Below are positions 1 through 5,697 of a stretch of 6,711 nt of DNA, in pieces. The notes under the pieces are model-generated. The model did no database searches and was not told where the DNA came from. It saw only the letters and a program-made list of their open reading frames with translations. Made by a program: the position numbers and the translations under genes. The DNA is taken from positions 1 to 6,711 of the forward strand of contig JAGDDC010000372.1 in assembly GCA_017958245.1 (NCBI GenBank), given 5' to 3'. Source of the DNA: Lachnospiraceae bacterium. Its GTDB lineage: Bacteria > Bacillota_A > Clostridia > Lachnospirales > Lachnospiraceae. Every line of letters starts with the position of its first letter. The stretch's first letter is position 1.

Positions 1-1509
1 ATGTTCAACGTGATACAGGGCCTGTATTGCAAGGCTGTGGACACTGTCCCCGAGCCGGTCGGTGACCGGAGGACGCGCGAAGTCGACGCGATGATAGACG
101 AGGGAAGGGTGAAGAGGCTGCTATATGTCACCTACTTTTTCTCGGCGCTCATAGTGCTGATGGTTGGCAGTCTGTGTTACTTCATAGCGGTGAGCAGTCA
201 TGATTTCTGCCTGGATTCGAGGAACGCGAGACACGACCTCCTCGCAAAGAACGTGATCCGCGGCGACATATTGACCGCCGACGGCAAGGTCATAGCGACC
301 ACGAAGGTAAAGGACGGCGATGAGGTCAGAAGCTATCCCTACAAGAACATGTTCTGCCACGTGGGAGGCAGGTCTGACAACGGAAAGACGGGTGTTGAGC
401 TGCTCGCAAATGATGAACTCCTCTCATCCGACATAAACGGCTTAAAGAAGATCGAAAACGACATAAACGAGCTCAAAAACCCGGGTAACAACGTCATAAC
501 GACCCTGAATTACAGTCTTCAGAAGGCCGCCTACGACGCTCTCGGCGATATGAAGGGAGCCGTTGTGGTCCTCGAGCCGAAGACCGGAAAGGTGCTCGCT
601 CTCGTGTCAAAGCCCGACTACGATCCAAACAACGTGTCGGAGAAATGGGAGAAGCTTAACAAGGACGAGGACGGATCGCACAGGCTCATGAACCGCGCGA
701 CAACGGGCCTCTATCAGCCGGGATCGACCTTCAAGGTGCTGACTCTCCTCGAGTATATGAGAGAGAACAAAGACTACGAGGATTTTAAGTTCAACTGCAA
801 GGGTGAGACCAGGGTGAACGGCGTGACCGTACACTGTGCCGCCGGTCTTGTCCACGGGAAGGAGGACCTGAAGAGTTCATTTGCAAATTCGTGCAACAGC
901 GCATTTGCGACTATAGGCTGCGGACTTGACATGGAGAGGATGCGGATGCTTGCCGAGACCTTCCTGTTCAACAGGACGCTCCCGGGACAGCTGACAGACA
1001 AGGCGGGAGCATTTGCGCTCACGGGAAAGTCAGAGGACATCGACATACCTCAGAGCATCATAGGTCTCAGCACAACGCTCATCACTCCGCTTCACAACGC
1101 GCTCATAGCCGCCACCATCGCAAATGAGGGAGTCATGATGACACCTTATGTGATAGACCACGTGGAGAACGCGAACGGAGGCACGGTCACCTCGAAAAAG
1201 CCCGAGAAATACAACAGGATCATACTTGAGGAGGAGGCTGAGAAGCTGAACGAATATATGTGTGCGGTGGTTGAGGACGGAACGGGCTCGAAGCTCTCGA
1301 CCTTCCCGTTCAAAGTAGCGGGAAAGACAGGCACTGCCACCTACGACAAAGACCAGAACGCGCACGCGTGGTTCATAGGTTTCGCGCCCGCCGACGACCC
1401 CGAGATCGCCATAAGCGTGGTGTGTGAGAGCGCCGGAAGCGGGAGCAGATACGCAGTTCCCGTGGCGAAGAAGGTGCTCGAGGCATGGGAACGCATCAGA
1501 GAAAAATGA
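1..1509 (+). CDS. Class B penicillin-binding protein (peptidoglycan D,D-transpeptidase), PbpA-like; 5' end uncertain
   Basis: Likely a membrane-anchored transpeptidase that cross-links peptidoglycan stem peptides outside the membrane during elongation or division. Residues about 40-64 form a single N-terminal membrane anchor. N75-A-R77 and R87-G88-D89-I90 match the start of the class B pedestal. The penicillin-binding domain carries all three active-site motifs: S242-T-F-K245 with the acylated serine, S297-C-N299, and K442-T-G-T-A446. At about 500 residues it is a short PbpA-type enzyme like the mycobacterial PbpA, without a long dimerisation or PASTA region. C266 and C279 flank a short insert before the SCN motif. 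The frame is open from base 1, where an ATG happens to stand, so the start may be base 1, M31 at base 91, or outside the window. GC-rich third positions in codons 1-30 suggest they are translated, giving a cytosolic tail of about 35 residues. In related bacteria such a gene often follows an FtsW/RodA gene, which cannot be checked here. Function is well supported; the exact cellular role is inferred. Confidence 0.93.
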   Translation: MFNVIQGLYCKAVDTVPEPVGDRRTREVDAMIDEGRVKRLLYVTYFFSALIVLMVGSLCYFIAVSSHDFCLDSRNARHDLLAKNVIRGDILTADGKVIATTKVKDGDEVRSYPYKNMFCHVGGRSDNGKTGVELLANDELLSSDINGLKKIENDINELKNPGNNVITTLNYSLQKAAYDALGDMKGAVVVLEPKTGKVLALVSKPDYDPNNVSEKWEKLNKDEDGSHRLMNRATTGLYQPGSTFKVLTLLEYMRENKDYEDFKFNCKGETRVNGVTVHCAAGLVHGKEDLKSSFANSCNSAFATIGCGLDMERMRMLAETFLFNRTLPGQLTDKAGAFALTGKSEDIDIPQSIIGLSTTLITPLHNALIAATIANEGVMMTPYVIDHVENANGGTVTSKKPEKYNRIILEEEAEKLNEYMCAVVEDGTGSKLSTFPFKVAGKTGTATYDKDQNAHAWFIGFAPADDPEIAISVVCESAGSGSRYAVPVAKKVLEAWERIREK

Positions 1510-1513
1510 ATCC

Positions 1514-1542
1514 TTTACAAAGCTTGCAGGATAGTTTATACT
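1514..1542 (+). promoter_or_regulatory. Sigma-A-type promoter for the Nudix gene
   Basis: A -35 hexamer TTTACA (1514-1519) and a -10 hexamer TATACT (1537-1542) are separated by exactly 17 bp, each one base from consensus. Transcription would start near 1549-1550, giving a leader of about 33 nt before the Nudix ATG. It begins only 5 bp after the upstream stop codon, and no terminator lies between, so the Nudix gene may also receive read-through from the penicillin-binding protein gene. Confidence 0.8.
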
Positions 1543-1582
1543 TTTACCCAGGATAAGACGACACCTGTCAGGAGGAATTGCG

Positions 1583-2035
1583 ATGGTTGAAGCAACGAGC
1601 TGTGGGGGTGTTGTGATCTTCAGAGGCAAGATCTTGTTGTTGTACAAGAACTACAAGAACAAGTATGAGGGCTGGGTACTTCCCAAAGGAACGGTAGAGG
1701 AAGGCGAAGAGTACAAGGATACTGCGCTCAGAGAAGTGAAGGAGGAGACGGGAGCCGTGGCTTCCATCATCAAGTATGTCGGCAAGAGCCAATACACCTT
1801 CAACACTCCTCAAAACATCGTGCTTAAGGACGTACACTGGTATCTTATGATGTCGGACAGCTATTACAGCAAGCCACAGCGTGAAGAATACTTTGTGGAT
1901 TCGGGTTATTACAAGTATCACGAGGCGTACCATCTGCTCAAATTCTCGAACGAGAAGCAGATACTTGAGAAGGCGTACAACGAGTACGTCGATCTGAAAA
2001 AGAGCAACCTCTGGGGAAGCAGAAAGTACTTTTAG
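1583..2035 (+). CDS. Nudix hydrolase (MutT / dinucleoside-polyphosphate hydrolase-like)
   Basis: A small cytosolic hydrolase expected to cleave a nucleoside diphosphate linked to another moiety, using divalent metal. The complete Nudix box spans residues 36-58: G36, E42, R50-E51, E54-E55 and G57 fit GX5EX7REUXEEXGU, except that the last hydrophobic position is A58. The preceding W31-V-L-P-K-G run resembles the W-x-L-P-K-G stretch of Ap4A-type and related house-cleaning Nudix enzymes. The 150-residue length is one Nudix fold plus a Tyr- and Lys-rich C-terminal part (about 110-150) that I cannot assign. The start is firm: AGGAGG at 1570-1575 lies 7 nt before the ATG. It has its own promoter and is followed by a terminator shared with the convergent comFB gene. 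Substrate cannot be told from the sequence; Ap4A-like dinucleotides are only a guess from the motif context. Confidence 0.92.
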   Translation: MVEATSCGGVVIFRGKILLLYKNYKNKYEGWVLPKGTVEEGEEYKDTALREVKEETGAVASIIKYVGKSQYTFNTPQNIVLKDVHWYLMMSDSYYSKPQREEYFVDSGYYKYHEAYHLLKFSNEKQILEKAYNEYVDLKKSNLWGSRKYF

Positions 2036-2070
2036 AGCTTCCCGGTCTGAAAAAAGTATTCAAAAAAAAG

Positions 2071-2099
2071 AAAGGGCAGCGCAGGATGCGGTGCCCTTT
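2071..2099. terminator. Bidirectional intrinsic terminator between the Nudix gene and comFB
   Basis: Arms AAAGGGCA (2071-2078) and TGCCCTTT (2092-2099) pair over 8 bp. After a G/G mismatch, CGCA (2080-2083) and TGCG (2087-2090) add 4 bp closed by a GGA loop. On the plus strand the T tract is short (TTTT with the stem), 36 nt after the Nudix stop. On the minus strand the A-rich stretch at 2062-2073 reads as a long T tract, 20 nt after the comFB stop, so termination should be stronger for comFB. Confidence 0.85.
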
Positions 2100-2118
2100 T
2101 GTATCGCGTTAAAGCGTA

Positions 2119-2415
2119 TCATTGCTGATCGTTGTCGTCTTTTAAAAGATCGTGCCTGGGATGCTGCCTTACGACCTCTGCGGCGTTCGTGATGGTGGTG
2201 ACGATCGAGATGTCAAACGTCGAGCTCAGAGAGTCGATCCTTGAGAGCAGTTCGCCCTGGGTGGTCGCGACGTACTTTGGAGGAAGGCGGTTCAAGGTGT
2301 AGCAGAGTATATCCATCCTGCACACATCGCACTTACAGCAGCCAAGCTTGTCTATCATTGAGTCGAGCTTCTGCTCCACAATAGCTTCCATGAGGTTTTT
2401 AGTGATGATCTTCAT
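2119..2415 (-). CDS. comFB: ComFB family protein (late competence protein; possible cyclic-dinucleotide receptor)
   Basis: A 98-residue cytosolic protein of the ComFB family. The first about 24 residues form a predicted amphipathic helix. A cysteine cluster follows (C26, C27, C29, C32, with C38 further on). Then comes the family's hallmark N42-R-L-P-P-K-Y-V49 and an acidic or hydrophobic helical part ending in H85-P-R-H88. Bacillus subtilis ComFB is encoded in the comF competence operon, binds zinc through cysteines, and is not strictly needed for transformation. Recent work on the family proposes that ComFB proteins bind cyclic di-nucleotides. Here the gene stands alone, without comFA or comFC, under its own promoter, which favours a signalling role over a DNA-uptake role (inference). 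AGAAAGG lies 8 nt before the ATG, a moderate ribosome binding site. The acidic, Gln-rich tail after residue 88 is not a family feature I recognise. Confidence 0.88.
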   Translation of the reverse strand: MKIITKNLMEAIVEQKLDSMIDKLGCCKCDVCRMDILCYTLNRLPPKYVATTQGELLSRIDSLSSTFDISIVTTITNAAEVVRQHPRHDLLKDDNDQQ

Positions 2416-2450
2416 GCTTCGTGCCTTTCTCTTACTAAACTTTTGTGAAA

Positions 2451-2464
2451 GACCGCAACCGGTC
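2451..2464 (-). promoter_or_regulatory. Small hairpin at the predicted 5' end of the comFB mRNA
   Basis: Read on the minus strand, GACCG (2464-2460) pairs with CGGTC (2455-2451) around a four-base GTTG loop. With transcription predicted to start near 2466, this 5-bp GC-rich stem would lie within the first few bases of the transcript. It has no T tract right behind it, so it is not a terminator. It could protect the 5' end or bind a factor, but a 5-bp stem can also arise by chance. Confidence 0.35.
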
Positions 2465-2472
2465 CGTCTATT

Positions 2473-2501
2473 AGTTTAGCATCCCTCAAGGAATTTGTAA
2501 A
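2473..2501 (-). promoter_or_regulatory. Sigma-A-type promoter for comFB
   Basis: On the minus strand TTTACA (2501-2496) and TAAACT (2478-2473) are separated by 17 bp. The predicted start near 2466 gives a leader of about 50 nt before the comFB ATG. The -10 sequence forms one arm of a 7-bp inverted repeat: AGTTTAG at 2473-2479 and CTAAACT at 2435-2441 on the plus strand. The -35 element lies about 20 bp from the divergent gtrA start codon, so a factor binding here could affect both genes. Confidence 0.7.
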
Positions 2502-2519
2502 CATTTAAAGGATAGTGTC

Positions 2520-2996
2520 ATGAAAGAAAAATTCAAATACCTTTTCAAAAAATACTGTACGAGAGAGATCATAACCTATGTGATCGCAGGGCTTTTGACG
2601 ACGGCAGTGAATTTCCTGTGCTCATACCTTTTGTACAACGTGCTCCTCGTCGAGGAGAACCTGACAAATGCGATAGCCTGGGTTGTAGCTGTAGTCTTCG
2701 CGTTTTTCATAAACAATTACTGGGTGTTCAAAGCGGGAGACGACGGGAAGAAAAACGAGACTGTCAAGTTCTTCAAGTTTGTCGCTTTAAGAGGCGTGAC
2801 TCTCGTGATAGAACTTGGCTTGCCGTTCATCTTCGTGACGCTGCTAGGCTTCCCTTACTGGCCCGTAAAGATCGTCATGACGATCATAATAACAGTCTTA
2901 AACTACGTGTTCGGTAGGTTCCTGGTCTTCATAAAGTCAAAAAAGAGTACGGAAGAGACCGGCGCCGCACAGGAACGGAGAGAAGATGGAGAATAG
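2520..2996 (+). CDS. GtrA family membrane protein (polyprenyl-linked sugar flippase-like)
   Basis: A 158-residue integral membrane protein of the GtrA family. Its members are thought to move lipid-linked sugars across the membrane, or assist that step, for glycosylation of surface polymers such as teichoic acids or O-antigen. Four hydrophobic segments lie at about residues 17-39, 48-70, 84-108 and 114-138. Family-typical residues include N31 in helix 1 and the F63-I-N-N-Y-W-V-F70 stretch at the end of helix 2. The last about 20 residues are charged and probably cytosolic. AAAGGA at 2507-2512, 7 nt before the ATG, fixes the start. The stop codon lies inside the next gene (11-bp overlap), so the two are co-transcribed and probably translationally coupled. 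No glycosyltransferase partner is in the window, so the cargo is unknown. I see no good plus-strand promoter; TTGTGA at 2443-2448 with TCTATT at 2467-2472 is only a weak candidate. Confidence 0.9.
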   Translation: MKEKFKYLFKKYCTREIITYVIAGLLTTAVNFLCSYLLYNVLLVEENLTNAIAWVVAVVFAFFINNYWVFKAGDDGKKNETVKFFKFVALRGVTLVIELGLPFIFVTLLGFPYWPVKIVMTIIITVLNYVFGRFLVFIKSKKSTEETGAAQERREDGE

Positions 2997-4185
2997 CACT
3001 GTAAGGATAAAAAAAGGCGAGGCGAGGGCCTACAAGGCGGGAGGCCTCTGGATCTACGACAACGAGATCGACAGGGTGGAGGGAGATCCAAAGCCGGGGA
3101 GCATAGTGCGTGTGGAGGATTTTGACGGTTATCTCCTGGGTGTGGGGTTCTACAACCCGAGATCAAAGATAAGCATCAGGATGCTCTCAAAGAAGGATGA
3201 AGTAATAGACCGTGAGTTCCTTAAAAACCGCGTGAAACGCGCCTACGATTACAGGAAGGCGCTTGCTTTCGAGGGGTCTGACAGCTTCCGCGTGATCTTC
3301 GGTGAGGCTGATTTCCTGCCGGGCATCGTGATAGACAAATACGCAGACGTCCTCGCGGTACAGTCACTGGCGCTTGGCATCGATCTGATGAAGAACGACA
3401 TAGTCGACATCTTAAAGGAACTCTTTGAAGCTGACGGAGTTCACATAAGGGGCGTGTACGAGAGGAGCGACGCGAAGGTCCGCGCAAATGAAGGACTCGA
3501 GCCCTTTAAAGGCTACATCGGAGAAGAGTTTGACACGGACGTGATCATAACGGAGAACAAGGTCAGATACCACGTCGACGTAAAGGACGGCCAGAAGACG
3601 GGATTCTTCCTTGACCAGAAGCTAAACCGCAGGGCAGTGGGCGAGCTCGCCCGCGGACTCGAGGTGCTGGACTGTTTCACTCACACGGGATCATTTGCGT
3701 TAAACTGCGGGATCTGCGGTGCAAAGAAGGTCACGGGTGTAGATGTATCACAGGCTGCGGTCGATCTTGCGAGGGAGAACGCAAAGTTAAACGGCCTTGA
3801 GGGGACGGTTGACTTTGTGTGCGAGGACGTGATGGACCTGCTTCCGAGGCTTGTCAGGGAAAAGAGAGAGTACGATATGGTGATCCTTGACCCGCCTGCC
3901 TTCACCAAGTCGAGGGCATCGGTCAAGAACGCGATGAAGGGTTACAGGCAGATCAACATGGAGGGCATGAAGCTGGTTAAGGACGGAGGCTTCCTTGTCA
4001 CCTGTTCGTGCTCGCATTTCATGCCGGAGGATCTTTTCAAGACGGTCATCTCGCAGGCAGCGAAGGCAGTGCACCGCCGCGTCAGACAGGTGAGGTTCAT
4101 GACGCAGGCGCCCGACCATCCGATACTCTGGGACGCTGACGAATCGTCATACCTGAAGCTTTTCATACTTCAGCTGTACGCTTAG
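2986..4185 (+). CDS. rlmI: RlmI-like class I SAM-dependent rRNA (cytosine) methyltransferase with PUA domain
   Basis: Probably methylates a cytosine of 23S rRNA; E. coli RlmI makes m5C1962 and this protein has nearly the same length (399 against 396). The N-terminal about 75 residues match a PUA RNA-binding domain, with the G-L-W-I-Y and G-F-Y-N-P-R-S landmarks. A central RlmI-type domain leads to G202-Q-K-T-G-F-F-L-D210, a signature of this family. The Rossmann SAM-binding part follows: motif I at D229 to G235, the acidic residue D253 in G-V-D-V-S that should hold the ribose, motif IV D302-P-P-A-F306, and motif VI T339-C-S-C-S343, which contains the candidate catalytic cysteine. The start overlaps gtrA and has GGAG at 2977-2980, 5 nt upstream. 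Family members outside Proteobacteria are mostly untested, so the exact target base is inferred; another rRNA cytosine, or guanosine as in RlmK-like relatives, cannot be excluded. Confidence 0.93.
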   Translation: MENSTVRIKKGEARAYKAGGLWIYDNEIDRVEGDPKPGSIVRVEDFDGYLLGVGFYNPRSKISIRMLSKKDEVIDREFLKNRVKRAYDYRKALAFEGSDSFRVIFGEADFLPGIVIDKYADVLAVQSLALGIDLMKNDIVDILKELFEADGVHIRGVYERSDAKVRANEGLEPFKGYIGEEFDTDVIITENKVRYHVDVKDGQKTGFFLDQKLNRRAVGELARGLEVLDCFTHTGSFALNCGICGAKKVTGVDVSQAAVDLARENAKLNGLEGTVDFVCEDVMDLLPRLVREKREYDMVILDPPAFTKSRASVKNAMKGYRQINMEGMKLVKDGGFLVTCSCSHFMPEDLFKTVISQAAKAVHRRVRQVRFMTQAPDHPILWDADESSYLKLFILQLYA

Positions 4186-4198
4186 CCGGAATATGTTC

Positions 4199-4221
4199 AT
4201 AAAAGCATATCGCGCTTTTAT
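4199..4221 (+). terminator. AT-rich hairpin after rlmI, possible weak terminator
   Basis: ATAAAAGC (4199-4206) and GCTTTTAT (4214-4221) pair over 8 bp around a 7-base loop, 13 nt after the rlmI stop. Only two more T residues follow, and the stem has just two GC pairs, so it would end transcription poorly by itself. It may assist the stronger hairpin downstream or simply protect the mRNA 3' end. Confidence 0.45.
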
Positions 4222-4235
4222 TTGACCGCAAATGA

Positions 4236-4244
4236 TGATATAAT
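4236..4244 (+). promoter_or_regulatory. Extended -10 promoter for the pyrimidine-nucleoside phosphorylase gene
   Basis: TGATATAAT combines a perfect -10 hexamer (TATAAT, 4239-4244) with the TGN extension. At the 17-bp distance the -35 position holds TTTTAT (4216-4221), a poor match, which extended -10 promoters tolerate. Transcription should begin near A4251, about 44 nt before the ATG at 4295 and inside the 5' arm of the terminator hairpin that follows. Confidence 0.7.
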
Positions 4245-4245
4245 G

Positions 4246-4278
4246 GTGTCAGGGCTCACGGGCCTTGACACTTTTTTT
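4246..4278 (+). terminator. Strong intrinsic terminator overlapping the start of the phosphorylase transcript
   Basis: GTGTCAGGGC (4246-4255) and GCCTTGACAC (4262-4271) form a 10-bp stem with one G-T wobble and a 6-base loop, followed directly by seven T residues (4272-4278). This is the classic terminator shape and would stop transcripts from gtrA-rlmI. A transcript starting near 4251 lacks the first five bases of the 5' arm and could form only a 5-bp remnant, not adjacent to the T tract. Confidence 0.85.
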
Positions 4279-4280
4279 AA

Positions 4281-4290
4281 AGGAGAAGGA
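4281..4290 (+). promoter_or_regulatory. Ribosome binding site deciding the phosphorylase start
   Basis: AGGAGAAGGA lies 4 nt before ATG 4295 (9 nt counted from its AGGAG core). It rules out the longer in-frame TTG start at 4265, which falls inside the terminator hairpin and would add ten residues foreign to the family. Confidence 0.85.
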
Positions 4291-4294
4291 TACT

Positions 4295-5620
4295 ATGAGG
4301 ATGTATGATCTGATTTCGAAGAAGAAGAACAAAGAAAAACTGTCAAAAGAAGAGATCGAGTTTATCGTAAACGGCTATACCAAGGGAGATATCCCGGATT
4401 ACCAGGTTTCGGCCTTTCTCATGGCCGTGTGCCTCAACGGCATGGATATGGATGAGACCATAGCGCTCACCATGGCTATGGCAAACAGCGGTGACCTCCT
4501 TGACCTCTCACCCATAGAGGGCATCAAGGCGGACAAGCACAGCACAGGTGGCGTGGGCGACAAGACATCGCTCGTCATAGGGCCCATGGTTGCAGCTCTT
4601 GGCGTGCCTGTTGCGAAGATGTCCGGAAGAGGCTTGGGACACACGGGTGGAACGATCGACAAGCTCGAGAGCTTCCCCGGGTTCACCACGGCGCTCCCCG
4701 AGAAGACTTTCTTTGACAACGTAAACCGCATAAAGCTCGCGATAGCCGGACAGACGGCAAACCTCGCACCCGCGGACAAGAAGCTCTACGCCTTAAGGGA
4801 CGTCACTGCAACGGTCGATAACCTCTCTCTGATATCCGGAAGCATCATGAGCAAGAAGATCGCAGCCGGCGCGGACGTCATAGTGCTCGACGTTAAGACG
4901 GGAAGCGGCGCTTTCATGAAGACTCTCGACGACTCGATCGCTCTCGCTGAAGCTATGGTGAAGATCGGCACGGGTGTGGGAAGAAAGACCTACGGTGTGA
5001 TCTCAGACATGAACCAGCCTCTCGGAAGAGCAGTCGGCAACTCGCTCGAGGTAATAGAGGCTATAGATACGCTCAAGGGCAACGGACCCAAGGATCTGCT
5101 CGAAGTCTCCGTAACACTCGGAGCCTTCATGCTGCTTGGCGTAGGCAGGGCTTCAAGCCTCGACGAGGCAAAGAAACTGCTGCTTGGCACTATCGAGGAC
5201 GGCAGCGCACTAAAGAAGATGGCGGAGTTCATAAAGGCCCAGGGCGGCGATGAGAGCTACGTATACGACACGGACAAGTTCACCAAGGCTTCTATCGCAG
5301 AGCCCGTGCTTGCTCCCAGATCCGGTTACATCACCGCGATCCACACGGACGAGGTCGGAATGACATCACTCGTGCTCGGTGGCGGACGCGAGACAAAGGA
5401 GAGCGAGATCGACCTCTCGGTAGGTATGATCATAGACAAGAAGATCGGCGACAAGGTGAACGCCGGAGACCCTCTCGCTACACTTTACGCGAACGACCGC
5501 TCAAAGCTTGAGCAGGCAAAGGAGAGGTTCCTCGGAGCCTACACCATCACGGACGAGCCTTGCGAGCCCTTGAAGCACATCTACGGCATAGTGACAAAGG
5601 ACGGCATCACAAAGTACTGA
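4295..5620 (+). CDS. pdp: Pyrimidine-nucleoside phosphorylase (Pdp / PyNP)
   Basis: Cytosolic salvage enzyme that reversibly splits uridine, thymidine or deoxyuridine with phosphate into the free base and (deoxy)ribose-1-phosphate. The 441 residues compare with about 433 for the Bacillus enzyme. The N-terminal helical domain (about 1-65) begins M-R-M-Y-D-L-I, as in relatives. K81-H-S83 and the following T-G-G-V-G belong to the phosphate site. The family signature S110-G-R-G-L-G-H-T-G-G-T-I-D-K-L-E125 is complete. The base-contacting residues R168, S183 and K187 are present, at the numbers I recall for the Geobacillus enzyme, so catalytic function should be intact. The C-terminal about 100 residues match the alpha/beta PyNP domain. 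Bacillus-type enzymes accept both uridine and thymidine; thymidine-only activity as in E. coli DeoA is less likely. It has its own promoter and terminator, without the usual deoC, cdd or purine phosphorylase neighbours. Confidence 0.96.
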   Translation: MRMYDLISKKKNKEKLSKEEIEFIVNGYTKGDIPDYQVSAFLMAVCLNGMDMDETIALTMAMANSGDLLDLSPIEGIKADKHSTGGVGDKTSLVIGPMVAALGVPVAKMSGRGLGHTGGTIDKLESFPGFTTALPEKTFFDNVNRIKLAIAGQTANLAPADKKLYALRDVTATVDNLSLISGSIMSKKIAAGADVIVLDVKTGSGAFMKTLDDSIALAEAMVKIGTGVGRKTYGVISDMNQPLGRAVGNSLEVIEAIDTLKGNGPKDLLEVSVTLGAFMLLGVGRASSLDEAKKLLLGTIEDGSALKKMAEFIKAQGGDESYVYDTDKFTKASIAEPVLAPRSGYITAIHTDEVGMTSLVLGGGRETKESEIDLSVGMIIDKKIGDKVNAGDPLATLYANDRSKLEQAKERFLGAYTITDEPCEPLKHIYGIVTKDGITKY

Positions 5621-5655
5621 TGACAGGCAGATAAAGGCAAGAGACTATGGAAAAA

Positions 5656-5687
5656 AAAGATCAGGGGAGGCAACTCTCCTGATCTTT
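5656..5687. terminator. Bidirectional terminator between pdp and the convergent membrane-protein gene
   Basis: A 14-bp stem, AAAGATCAGGGGAG (5656-5669) with CTCTCCTGATCTTT (5674-5687), contains one G-T wobble and is capped by GCAA, a stabilising GNRA tetraloop. On the minus strand the A run 5651-5658 becomes eight T residues, ideal for ending the membrane-protein transcript. On the plus strand the tail is TTTATAGTTTTA, weaker but usable. It lies 35 nt after the pdp stop and about 10 nt after the opposing stop. Confidence 0.9.
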
Positions 5688-5697
5688 ATAGTTTTAC

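Noticed and set aside
1030..1647. A 205-codon open frame on the minus strand, antisense to the penicillin-binding protein and Nudix genes
   Set aside because: It overlaps two well-supported genes, has no family resemblance and no ribosome binding site, and is explained by the GC-rich third positions of the sense genes.
2036..2118. A small gene between the Nudix gene and comFB
   Set aside because: The gap is only 83 bp and is filled by the terminator and its A-rich flank; no start with a ribosome binding site.
2618..2917. A 99-codon plus-strand frame inside gtrA
   Set aside because: Arg-rich, Cys-rich out-of-frame translation of a real membrane-protein gene, without a start signal.
3787..4166. 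Minus-strand open frames of 74 and 110 codons within rlmI
   Set aside because: Antisense shadows of a methyltransferase with all its motifs intact; no promoter or ribosome binding site seen.
4222..4244. TTGACC (4222-4227) as the -35 partner of TATAAT
   Set aside because: The spacer is only 11 bp, too short for sigma-A; the TG extension of the -10 element is the better explanation.
4265..4294. An upstream in-frame TTG start for the phosphorylase
   Set aside because: It lies inside the terminator stem, has no ribosome binding site, and adds ten residues absent from the family; ATG 4295 has a strong site.
4186..4294. A riboswitch or T-box before the phosphorylase gene
   Set aside because: The predicted leader is only about 44 nt, too short for a known aptamer, and no conserved riboswitch core is visible.
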